Shown here piece by piece: positions 1 to 6,793 of a stretch of DNA of 64,000 bases (the stretch's first letter is position 1; each line of letters starts with the position of its first letter). The DNA is from an uncultured Actinomycetes bacterium (GTDB lineage Bacteria; Actinomycetota; Acidimicrobiia; Acidimicrobiales; RAAP-2), in assembly GCA_903828785.1 (NCBI GenBank), contig CAIKNP010000001.1, forward strand, positions 1 to 64,000. The letters run 5' to 3'. The notes under the pieces are model-generated. The model saw only the letters and a program-made list of their open reading frames with translations. It did not search any database and was not told the DNA's origin. The translations under genes and the position numbers were made by a program.

Positions 1-110
1 AATCCAGGATTAGCTGCTGCGCCAGCAACACCCACGTATGGAGCACAATTCAAAATTGCAGCAAGACCCACCACCATTGCTGCTCTTTGAATTTTTCGAG
101 TACAAAACAT
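1..110 (-). CDS. Putative secreted protein, N-terminal part only (runs off the left edge)
   Basis: An open frame enters from the tRNA side and is still open at base 1. From ATG at 110 it reads MFCTRKIQRAAMVVGLAAIL and continues with a small-residue-rich stretch ending GAAANPG. This looks like a Sec signal peptide: basic n-region with K and two R, hydrophobic core, and an A-rich cleavage region. An AGGA sits six bases upstream of this ATG, which is why it is preferred over the in-frame ATG at 137. Only 36 residues are visible, so the mature protein and function are unknown. It lies about 80 bases downstream of tRNA-Val on the same strand. The chance of a spurious frame is real, since only a signal-like segment supports it. 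Confidence 0.45.
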   Translation of the reverse strand, partial: MFCTRKIQRAAMVVGLAAILNCAPYVGVAGAAANPG

Positions 111-190
111 TGTCCATCCTGTCCACGCAGTTGACATTGCCTCTAGTCCTACCACATTGAGAGACAAGCCCTGTCCAGTTGAATCCGCCG

Positions 191-264
191 TGGGCGCTGA
201 GGGACTCGAACCCCCGACCTGCTGAGTGTAAATCAGCTGCTCTAACCAACTGAGCTAAGCGCCC
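191..264 (-). tRNA. tRNA-Val (anticodon UAC)
   Basis: Read on the minus strand, a complete cloverleaf is visible. The 7-bp acceptor stem pairs GGGCGCT with AGCGCCC. The D-arm contains AGCTCAGTTGGTTAGAGC. The anticodon stem GCTGA/TCAGC encloses loop TTTACAC, so the anticodon is TAC, decoding GUA. The T-arm carries GGTTCGAGTCC. Base 191 supplies the discriminator A. The following bases are not CCA, so the 3' CCA must be added enzymatically, as is usual in actinobacteria. Confidence 0.96.
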
Positions 265-847
265 GCACCCCTGTAAGTCTACGCGTTGTCACAAATCCCC
301 AGAAGCTCACCCGACCTAATGGTCGTGTTGGCGCTTGCCGGTCCGAAGCGGCATCGGCAAGCAAAATAACTGTAACTGCGGTTATACGCAATCCAGGCTG
401 CTCGTTGTCTCTCTCACGGCGGCACCTCAAATGCGTGATCCATGCTTCGTCGCTGGAAATCGCGCGGGGAAGCTCCCAACCCCTCCACGTACTGCATCCC
501 ACCACTACGCATTCACCGCAAGGCGTTTAAATCCAGCCAAGCAATTTCGCAATCAGCACTTATCCGTGCACTCCACCAACTTTCACATGGACGAAAGTCG
601 AATTGGGAGGCTACGAGGTGCCTTTGACCACTGCCGTCACTTCGAGCTCGAAAAAATAAAGCGACTACGACGACCAAGTGCCTTTTCTCACTAAAAACGA
701 TCACATTCGCTCGGTCGACCAAGGGACGCTGGGGCGAAACTCGCACCCATCCACCCCTGTGCACTGGTTGGTACGTGAGCTCGCTCGGGAACGTCAAGCT
801 CGGCCAGCTAGGAATTCTGTAGATGACTACCCATCAATGCCAGACTT
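265..847. other. Gene-poor stretch between tRNA-Val and the phosphatase gene
   Basis: About 580 bases without a convincing gene. Several frames of 60-120 codons are open on both strands, but none shows a good ribosome site, protein-family motif or codon pattern like the neighbours. The stretch looks less GC-rich than its surroundings. It must hold the tRNA promoter near 270-320 on the minus strand and the 3' end of the phosphatase transcript. No attachment-site duplication of the tRNA, insertion sequence or strong terminator hairpin was seen. Confidence 0.5.
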
Positions 848-1579
848 TTACAGAGGGCCCGCGGCGATCATAAAGTCGAGCAGCGCCCGATTAGCTGCGA
901 AAACGGGGCGGCGAGTTACCATCTCGTCGGTCACGAGTTCTTCGCCGCCGTAGTCCGCCGCCACCGCTCCCGATTCACGGGCAACGACGAGGCCGCCCAA
1001 ATAATCCCAAGGGTTGAGGGTGGAACCCTGCGCTACTCCGAAGACGTCGAGGGATCCGTCAGCGACGAGACAGATTTCGAGACTGGCCGCCCCGAGAGCT
1101 CGGTACTGGGCCCAACCCAGGTGTCGAGGAGGCAGTCCCGAAAAAGCCATAATCGCCTCGCCCGGGTCAGTACGGGCACTCGACTTGATCGCCACGCCAT
1201 TACGGGTGGCCCCCGCGCCGCGCTCGGCCTCGTAAACCGTTCCCGTCGCCTGGTTCTTCACCAGCCCGGCTACGAGCTCACCGGCTTTAAGTACCGCGAG
1301 GGAGGTCGAGAAGAAGGGTATACCGTGATCACAGTTGGTCGAGCCATCAATGGGGTCGACCACGACGGTGTACTCCCCCGAGCCCGTAACGCCGGACTCC
1401 TCAGAAACCACCCGGAAGCCGGCGGCGCCCAACATTCGCAGCGCAACGTCGTCGGCAGCGAGGTCCAGGTGGTATTGGGTGGCACGTTGCCCCGAATAGC
1501 CCCTGCCTCGGTGGGCGACGACGGCCTCGCCGATTTCGTCGGCACAAGTGCGCAAGGAGTCAAAAAGTGCAAAGGTCAC
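848..1579 (-). CDS. Inositol-monophosphatase-family phosphatase
   Basis: A 243-residue cytosolic Mg-dependent phosphatase of the IMPase/FIG fold. Both family signatures are visible: metal-binding DPIDGSTN at residues 75-82 with the upstream acidic SEES at 59-62, and WDYLGGLVVARESGA starting near residue 191. Length is normal for the family. Members hydrolyse inositol phosphates, histidinol phosphate, fructose-1,6-bisphosphate or related sugar phosphates; sequence alone does not settle the substrate. It is a single gene, divergent from 1619 with only 39 bases between the starts, and the gene-poor tRNA flank lies downstream. Family assignment is firm; substrate is open. Confidence 0.9.
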   Translation of the reverse strand: MTFALFDSLRTCADEIGEAVVAHRGRGYSGQRATQYHLDLAADDVALRMLGAAGFRVVSEESGVTGSGEYTVVVDPIDGSTNCDHGIPFFSTSLAVLKAGELVAGLVKNQATGTVYEAERGAGATRNGVAIKSSARTDPGEAIMAFSGLPPRHLGWAQYRALGAASLEICLVADGSLDVFGVAQGSTLNPWDYLGGLVVARESGAVAADYGGEELVTDEMVTRRPVFAANRALLDFMIAAGPL

Positions 1580-1618
1580 GCTGCCACGGTAGTTGCCGAC
1601 GCACTATCCTGATGGGCA

Positions 1619-2176
1619 ATGGCCGCTATTGACGTTGCTGGGTTTGTTGCGGATCTTAAGGACCACGCAGTGACCCACGGATTCCACGTGCACGATGAGC
1701 GTCACTTCGTCGAAACCTACTCGTTACGTCAAGCGTGGGAGGTTGATCTGCACCCCGAGGACGGTTGTGGTGGTCCCGTAGATTTGCATATCGAACTTGA
1801 CGTCGACCCTCGCACACTGCTCGCCTTCGAGGATGCTGTGATGGGCCTTCCCGATGACGTTGACCCACCCGACGAGTTTCACTTCCCTCTCGTGCTCACC
1901 TGGAGCCTCCCACCTATGGCGCAGGGTCCCGATCTCTTGCGTCTGGCCATTGACTTGGCCCCGGTGGGTGGCGTAGAGATGCCGCTCGAAGTTACCGCGG
2001 CCGACTCCTTTGCTTCCCCCACCGAGCAGAGTGAACGGCGCATCTCCATCGTCGCTCGTCGGGCAATTTCTTTGAGTCAGGTTGCCAAGGGCGAAGATCC
2101 CCTCTGTGACGTCTTTGAGCGGGGCCGCGGCATAAGTGACTTTCTGTTGCAAGCCGCCGACTCGTGGCTCGTCTAG
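1619..2176 (+). CDS. Conserved-looking hypothetical protein
   Basis: A 185-residue acidic protein, not recognised. It has no signal peptide and no membrane segment. The middle holds alternating hydrophobic/acidic segments such as VDLHIELDVDP (about 54-64), and the C-terminal third contains RRISIVARRAISLSQVAKGEDP. The overall look is of a compact alpha/beta cytosolic domain. The ATG at 1619 is the first start after the divergent phosphatase promoter. Its last 13 bases overlap the start of the lipoprotein gene at 2164, suggesting co-transcription and perhaps translational coupling. No function is proposed. Confidence 0.7.
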   Translation: MAAIDVAGFVADLKDHAVTHGFHVHDERHFVETYSLRQAWEVDLHPEDGCGGPVDLHIELDVDPRTLLAFEDAVMGLPDDVDPPDEFHFPLVLTWSLPPMAQGPDLLRLAIDLAPVGGVEMPLEVTAADSFASPTEQSERRISIVARRAISLSQVAKGEDPLCDVFERGRGISDFLLQAADSWLV

Positions 2177-2532
2177 TTACGGGCGGTCTGCTCGCGGCGC
2201 TCGCTGTCAGCGGCCTGCTACTCAGTGGTTGCGGCGTTGGCGCCGGGGTCGCCAACGCTCGGCAGGCCTGCACCTTCGTGCATCACGCGCTCGCACTAGA
2301 ACGAGCCAGCAGCCGGTCGCTGACTATCGCCCAGAGCAGGGCCCTGGCCGCGCAAGCCCTCGCGGAACTCTTGCACGCCGAACCCTTTGCCGCGGCGGCG
2401 ACTTCTGCGGACGGCAGCTGGAATCCCTTGCAAACGACGCTGCAAGAAGCGAATCGAGTGCCCCTACGCTTTGAAGCGCCCGCCCTCCTTCGACTTTGTC
2501 AGGTAGCCGACTCGAGCAGTCCCTATCTCTAG
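2164..2532 (+). CDS. Small predicted lipoprotein
   Basis: A 122-residue protein starting with GTG inside the 3' end of the preceding gene (13-base overlap). The N-terminus is a lipoprotein signal peptide: MAR, then hydrophobic LVTGGLLAALAVSGLL, then lipobox LLSGC with the modifiable cysteine near residue 23. The mature part of about 100 residues is alanine-rich and probably helical, with two more cysteines (CTF near 37 and LCQ near 112) that could form a disulfide outside the cell. Function is unknown. Its TAG stop shares CTAG (2529-2532) with the stop of the convergent gene. Confidence 0.7.
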   Translation: MARLVTGGLLAALAVSGLLLSGCGVGAGVANARQACTFVHHALALERASSRSLTIAQSRALAAQALAELLHAEPFAAAATSADGSWNPLQTTLQEANRVPLRFEAPALLRLCQVADSSSPYL

Positions 2533-2873
2533 GAATTCGCAGGAAAACGTTGTGCCAACCATTCGAGGGAGTTTGACGACAGCATGGCTTCTTCCCACCC
2601 AGCGAGCAAATTCTGCAAGTGTTCGTGGCTTGCGACCTGCGCAACAATCACGACCGTGTCCTCATCAACATCGCTCGGTAGGGGCCAGTAATCACCAAAG
2701 GGGTCGGTGCCGAACTCAGCCTCTGGTTCGGCCATAAGGTACAGCTCACCCGTAGCCTCGACCCAGGACAGTTCGTAGAGCACGCCGGCGGCGTCACTCC
2801 ACTCATCACCAATTTCGAACTCCGCTGACTCCCGCCGAGCTTCATTTTCGTCGTAGAAAGTTTCAATGTCCAT
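2529..2873 (-). CDS. Small acidic hypothetical protein
   Basis: A 114-residue, strongly acidic cytosolic protein, not recognised. It opens MDIETFYDENEARRESAEFE and has many D/E and aromatic residues, e.g. GDEWSDAAGVLYELSWVEAT and a DPFGDYWPLPSDVDEDT stretch, with no signal peptide or membrane segment. It is a single gene convergent with the lipoprotein gene; their stop codons overlap in the palindrome CTAG at 2529-2532. The 5' side faces the divergent gene at 2989 with about 115 bases for two promoters. An actinobacterial house-keeping hypothetical seems likely, but function cannot be inferred. Confidence 0.7.
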   Translation of the reverse strand: MDIETFYDENEARRESAEFEIGDEWSDAAGVLYELSWVEATGELYLMAEPEAEFGTDPFGDYWPLPSDVDEDTVVIVAQVASHEHLQNLLAGWEEAMLSSNSLEWLAQRFPANS

Positions 2874-2988
2874 GGACTCAGCCTACGTCGCTCGCAGGAG
2901 GCGCGAGCCGTGAGCGGGGCAATATTGTTGCGAAAAATGTTGCGGCCGAGGTTATAAATCGGGGACCACGTCCTGCTGTGGTGGTCCC

Positions 2989-3690
2989 ATGACCTACTCC
3001 AATGATGTACTCCACCAACTCCGCTGCGACTGGGACTACCGAAGTCGCAGTACTGATTCGCGCCGCGCCCGCGATCGACTCAACGAAAGACATCCTCACC
3101 TCGACCTGACTTCGGTACCCGACATGGCCGCCGTTCTTGCTTTGTTGGAATCGCGGGGCGGACGCAGCGTTATTGACAAGGCCCTCATTCTGCAGGCCCT
3201 GCTCATCGAGTCCGGAGACGAGTTTCTCCGCCGTGCTCTCCTTCAGACCCTCCTGCCGGGCATCGTGAGTACCTGTCGGCAGTTGCGTTTTGGCGACGGC
3301 ATTGTCGACGATCCATCGGAAACCTTGGGCGTGGCCATTGCCCTCTGTGCCGAATTGCTGGTTGACTGGGCGGGCCAATCGCGCCCCTACGCCGGGCCCG
3401 ATCTTCTTTCCGCCCTCCGTGGCCGACTCCGGCGCTGGCTGCTCAAAGAGAAGGAGGCGCGACTGGCCACCAATGCGCTGGCCGCCTTCGATCCTCTGGG
3501 TGAGGAACCCTCACTACTCCTTACCCGCCTCGAACAGCTTCGTGGTGGCCCCCACGACCGGTTGGTTCGCCTCACCTACGCGCGGGTCTTCGAGGGCATC
3601 CCCCTGCGCGCCCTGGCCGCGGCGGACCACTCGTCCACCACCGTCTTACAGCGAGAACTCCAGCTCTTCGCCCTCCAGCAACTCTTGTAG
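2989..3690 (+). CDS. Hypothetical protein with a possible sigma-region-4-like C-terminus
   Basis: A 233-residue leucine/arginine-rich, helical protein without membrane segments. The last 40 residues (DRLVRLTYARVFEGIPLRAL, then a basic/serine turn and a second helix ending FALQQLL) look like a helix-turn-helix of the kind found in sigma factor region 4. The earlier region with LRGRLRRWLLKEKEAR is basic. This is pattern recognition only; no sigma region 2 is clear. It is the first gene of a plus-strand cluster leading to the BTAD regulator at 4244, a context seen for regulatory modules in actinobacteria. It could equally be an unrelated helical DNA-binding protein. Confidence 0.6.
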   Translation: MTYSNDVLHQLRCDWDYRSRSTDSRRARDRLNERHPHLDLTSVPDMAAVLALLESRGGRSVIDKALILQALLIESGDEFLRRALLQTLLPGIVSTCRQLRFGDGIVDDPSETLGVAIALCAELLVDWAGQSRPYAGPDLLSALRGRLRRWLLKEKEARLATNALAAFDPLGEEPSLLLTRLEQLRGGPHDRLVRLTYARVFEGIPLRALAAADHSSTTVLQRELQLFALQQLL

Positions 3691-3754
3691 GAAATGATGA
3701 CCACCAAAATTTTCCGTGACAAAACACGTCGGGCTCGCCTAATGTTCTCCCCTG

Positions 3755-4174
3755 ATGGGGACGAACAGCCTACTGAGACGACTGCAACGCTGGCTGGCGT
3801 GGTCGAGCCCACTGTTGGTGTTGGTCGTCCTTTTTGGCTTCGTCCCACAGCCCGCGAGCTCCCCTTCGACCTTGACCAGCGGTCCCAACGCGCCATCATC
3901 ACGACTCGTCGAATTCGCGAGCGTGAAGAGCGCGGCGGTCGCCGGCGTTCTCCGTGGCTTCGTCGGGCCCGGCAATCCCCACGTGGTGCTCCCCCTAGTC
4001 GCCGATGAAGTACTCCGTCTCAAAACGGGCCGCGCCGTGAGTTCAACGCTGTGGTGCGCCCACCATCGTCAGCACGTTCAGAGCTGGGTGCGTAGTTCCG
4101 GATCCAACTGCGTGCTCATGCTCTCCACCAACGCCCACCAGGACCAACCGTGGACCTTGTCCCCTCGAAGCTGA
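3755..4174 (+). CDS. Hypothetical single-pass membrane or secreted protein
   Basis: A 139-residue protein with a basic N-terminus (LLRRLQRW) followed by the hydrophobic segment LAWSSPLLVLVVLFGFVP (about 14-31) and a serine/proline-rich stretch, i.e. an uncleaved anchor or signal peptide. The extracytoplasmic part has two cysteines, WCAHHRQHV and NCVLML, that could pair. No family recognised. It sits between the helical protein at 2989 and the BTAD regulator at 4244. Its TGA stop at 4172-4174 lies in the same reading frame as the BTAD gene, which then stays open with no start codon until TTG 4244. The frame 3694-4008 overlaps it but lacks protein-like features. Confidence 0.55.
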   Translation: MGTNSLLRRLQRWLAWSSPLLVLVVLFGFVPQPASSPSTLTSGPNAPSSRLVEFASVKSAAVAGVLRGFVGPGNPHVVLPLVADEVLRLKTGRAVSSTLWCAHHRQHVQSWVRSSGSNCVLMLSTNAHQDQPWTLSPRS

Positions 4175-4293
4175 ATCGATTCGTTAGAGGACCGCTTCAA
4201 GGGGCGGCCGTACTCCTCTACGTCATTTTTTTGCCAGCGCTCATTGACCAGCGTTGGCGACTATCAAACGTCACCCCCCTATGGCCCCATTGA
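4150..4293 (+). CDS. Possible 47-residue membrane micro-protein overlapping both neighbours
   Basis: From GTG at 4150 a second frame is open to TGA at 4291-4293. It encodes a short basic N-terminus (VPSKLNRFVRGPLQ), one convincing transmembrane helix GAAVLLYVIFLPALI (about 18-32) and a short tail. It bridges the stop of the gene at 3755 and the beginning of the BTAD frame, overlapping each by 25-50 bases. Such overlap would favour translational coupling into the BTAD gene, which otherwise begins at a TTG with no ribosome site. Alternatively this is the true N-terminal helix of the BTAD protein displaced by a frameshift, or chance. Not recognised as a family. Confidence 0.3.
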   Translation: MDLVPSKLNRFVRGPLQGAAVLLYVIFLPALIDQRWRLSNVTPLWPH

Positions 4294-5773
4294 GCGAGCG
4301 CTCTTGATCACCTTGGCCGTGTTTTGGCTGGGAATCATACTGACGCTCGCCCTCACCGTTGTGCAGTTACGCCGGGGTCAACACCTGCGCCGCAGTGGCA
4401 TCGTGTGGATTGCCGGACTTCTCCTCTCCTGGTTCACCCTGGTGATGCCCGGCGTGGCATCTGCCGCGACACCACCGAGTTCCGCCCCTCAGGTGCAGCA
4501 GCATCAACTTGGGGCGCCGGCCCTCGCCCTGCCCTTCTTGCTCGCCGCGAAACGCCAACGAGATCATTCGCTCAAACCCGTTGACGACGAGGTGGTCGAT
4601 CAGGTGATTGCCGAACGTCAGGCCGTTGATCTCGCTCCCCTGCGGCGCCTCCGCCACTTCTTTGCGGCCGGAACTGCCGGGATCACCATGGTGCCAACCG
4701 ACTTCGATCAGTGGTCCGACGTGGACGACGAGGATCCGGTCGTCGTCTGTCGGGTGGGGGAACAAAACGGGATGACCGTGCTGGGCTACGCCCGCCCTGG
4801 GGCGGCCCTGCCCGTCCCCTCGCAGTGGTCCGCCAACCAACTCGTGGACAAACTCGTTGGCCTGCCCGATAATCGCTTGGTTTTCGCGTCAGACGAAGGC
4901 AGCCTCCTGCGGGCGCTGGCCACGCGCCAGCGACGAACCACCGTCGTTTACACCGGAAACCCCGCGGACATTGATGACGAACTGCGCGCGCTCTGCATCT
5001 CGCTACGTCCCGACGCCAGCGGCGAACCAACACCACCCGATCCGGTGACCGTTTCCGTGCTGCGCCCGGTCCCCATCGTCGTGGGATTAGCGGAGCCCTT
5101 CGCTTCGACCTTGCGGCGCCGGTGTGTGGAGATGGTGGCCTACCTCAGCGTGCACGACGATCCGGTGTCGGGTGAGCGCCTGCGTACACGGGTGCTGGCG
5201 CACGCTGAGGTTGACGCATCGAAGGGCACGCTGGCCAACACCGCGACCGCTATTCGTCGCAGTCTGGGCAGTGACGAACACGGCAGTCTCCTGCATCCGG
5301 TCACCGCAGCTGGTCTCTACCAACTGCACGGGGTGAAGTGCGACCTCACGAGCTTTCACCGTTACGTGGACCAGGGACGGCGCCAGCAGAGCTCGGCGGC
5401 GGCGGCTTCCTACCAGCGGGCCCTCGAGCTCGTGCGAGGTGAGCCCCTGTCGAGTGTGACCAAGGGCTACGACTGGTTCGTCCTCGAAGGTCACCGCGGC
5501 CGCATGCAACGTGATGGTGAGTGGGCTGCGCTCGCCCTCTACGACTACGCCCTGTCGGTGGGCAACGTCGATCGTGCCTTTTGGTCCCTCGAACGGGGAC
5601 TGCTGCTCGACCCCGAGAATGAACTCTTACGCGAAACGCTGGCGGAGGTACCGCGTCTACGCCAGTTTCGCGGCAATGGCGCTGGCCCCGCGAAGCACCA
5701 CTCCGTCAGCCCCCGCGGCGCTGTAGCGATGAGCGGGACGGTGCTGGGCCTCGGCGATGAGATCGGCCAATAA
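4244..5773 (+). CDS. Membrane-tethered BTAD-domain transcriptional regulator
   Basis: About 509 residues from TTG 4244. Two transmembrane segments lie at the N-terminus (ALLITLAVFWLGIILTLAL, then GIVWIAGLLLSWFTLVMP, within residues 19-76). A central cytosolic region of unclear fold follows. The C-terminal 190 residues contain a winged-helix-like stretch (VEMVAYLSVHDDPVSGERLR) and a bacterial transcriptional activation (BTAD) helical repeat domain ending in LERGLLLDPENELLRETL. Proteins of this architecture, often with LysM, occur in actinobacterial clusters for surface structures and secretion; no LysM is seen here. The start is uncertain: no ribosome site precedes TTG. The last 117 bases are antisense to the 3' end of the Ddl-like gene. 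Confidence 0.7.
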   Translation: MTSVGDYQTSPPYGPIERALLITLAVFWLGIILTLALTVVQLRRGQHLRRSGIVWIAGLLLSWFTLVMPGVASAATPPSSAPQVQQHQLGAPALALPFLLAAKRQRDHSLKPVDDEVVDQVIAERQAVDLAPLRRLRHFFAAGTAGITMVPTDFDQWSDVDDEDPVVVCRVGEQNGMTVLGYARPGAALPVPSQWSANQLVDKLVGLPDNRLVFASDEGSLLRALATRQRRTTVVYTGNPADIDDELRALCISLRPDASGEPTPPDPVTVSVLRPVPIVVGLAEPFASTLRRRCVEMVAYLSVHDDPVSGERLRTRVLAHAEVDASKGTLANTATAIRRSLGSDEHGSLLHPVTAAGLYQLHGVKCDLTSFHRYVDQGRRQQSSAAAASYQRALELVRGEPLSSVTKGYDWFVLEGHRGRMQRDGEWAALALYDYALSVGNVDRAFWSLERGLLLDPENELLRETLAEVPRLRQFRGNGAGPAKHHSVSPRGAVAMSGTVLGLGDEIGQ

Positions 5774-6766
5774 TTGCCCGAAGGGTAGTGGTGGTTCAAT
5801 GAAGAGGTACTTCGAGAGGGAACCGGGAATGGTGTTTACCTCGTTCACGTAGAGCTCGTCGTCATTACCCAGAAAGTCAATTCGCGCCACACCGCGAATG
5901 CCGGCCACGTTTACCAAGGCGCGGGCGGCCGAACGCAATTCTTCACTCTGCGCATCAGCGAGCAGGGCGGGGAGTTCGCGTGGAGCGCTGACCATACCCT
6001 CACCACCGACGTACTTGTCGCGATAATTCAAAATCTCCGCCCCCGCACTTCGACGAAGGGGTCGCTCGATGGACGAGAGTTGAACGACGGGGTAGGTACG
6101 AACGGCAATTTGTAGGTCGCTGAGATCGGCGCGAAAGGGTTCAACCACGCAGCCCAGGGCGAGGTGGGTGTTTACGCCGAGCCGGGCTTTTGCGGTAGCC
6201 AGATCCGCCACGACGTCAATGCCGATGGACGAGCCACCGAAGCGGGGCTTGAGAATGTAGGGACCCGCGAAGGGCAAGCTGGCCGTGTCGGCGGTGAGCA
6301 GGGCGCGTGGCAAGGTCGCAAGGCCGGCGTTGGCCACCACCGCTCCGAAGGCCCATTTGTCCATGCCTAAGGCCGCGCTCGCCACGCTGGGTCCAGTGTA
6401 GGCGAGACCCGCCAGGTCCAGCGTCGCTTGGATGGTGCCATCCTCACCGGGGCCACCGTGGGTCGCCAGTACCACGGTAGAAACATCCAGACGCCGATCT
6501 TTGCCCAAGCGCCCCCCCAAGGAGTAGAAACCCCCCTCATCGCCGAGTCGCAGACGAATCTCTTGGGCACCCCGCGGCAGACCATCAGCGAAGGCGGTGG
6601 CCTCGGTCTCGGGGGCGATCAGGAACATCGAGCCGGTTTTGGTCCAGTAGACACCCTGAACAGAAGAATCGCGCAGTGCCAGTTCGCGCAGAGCCAGGAG
6701 CCCCGTAAGGATAGAAATGTCGTGCTCGGGGGACGGGCCCCCAAATAGAACCGCTACGGACACCAC
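5657..6766 (-). CDS. D-alanine-D-alanine-ligase-like ATP-grasp enzyme
   Basis: A 369-residue ATP-grasp ligase of the Ddl family, which joins two D-amino acids (classically D-Ala + D-Ala) using ATP. Visible motifs: FGGPSPEHDIS at 8-18 (first-substrate site), THGGPGEDG at 102-110, ATP-grasp KPRFGGSSIG at 173-182, the omega-loop tyrosine in NYRDKY near 247, and NEVNTIPGS at 308-316. The tyrosine loop argues for a D-Ala rather than D-lactate acceptor. Third gene of an operon after the hydrolase and the membrane Mur ligase, 27 bases downstream of the latter. Starts at tandem GTG codons. The 3' end overlaps the BTAD gene by 117 bases on the other strand. It could be the sole Ddl or a specialised paralogue. 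Confidence 0.88.
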   Translation of the reverse strand: MVSVAVLFGGPSPEHDISILTGLLALRELALRDSSVQGVYWTKTGSMFLIAPETEATAFADGLPRGAQEIRLRLGDEGGFYSLGGRLGKDRRLDVSTVVLATHGGPGEDGTIQATLDLAGLAYTGPSVASAALGMDKWAFGAVVANAGLATLPRALLTADTASLPFAGPYILKPRFGGSSIGIDVVADLATAKARLGVNTHLALGCVVEPFRADLSDLQIAVRTYPVVQLSSIERPLRRSAGAEILNYRDKYVGGEGMVSAPRELPALLADAQSEELRSAARALVNVAGIRGVARIDFLGNDDELYVNEVNTIPGSLSKYLFIEPPLPFGQLLADLIAEAQHRPAHRYSAAGADGVVLRGASAIAAKLA

Positions 6767-6793
6767 AACCCTCTCTCGACGAATTCGACCTTC

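Noticed and set aside
335-797. Open frames of 60-120 codons on both strands between tRNA-Val and the phosphatase gene
   Set aside because: No ribosome sites, no motifs and composition unlike neighbouring genes; kept as a gene-poor stretch.
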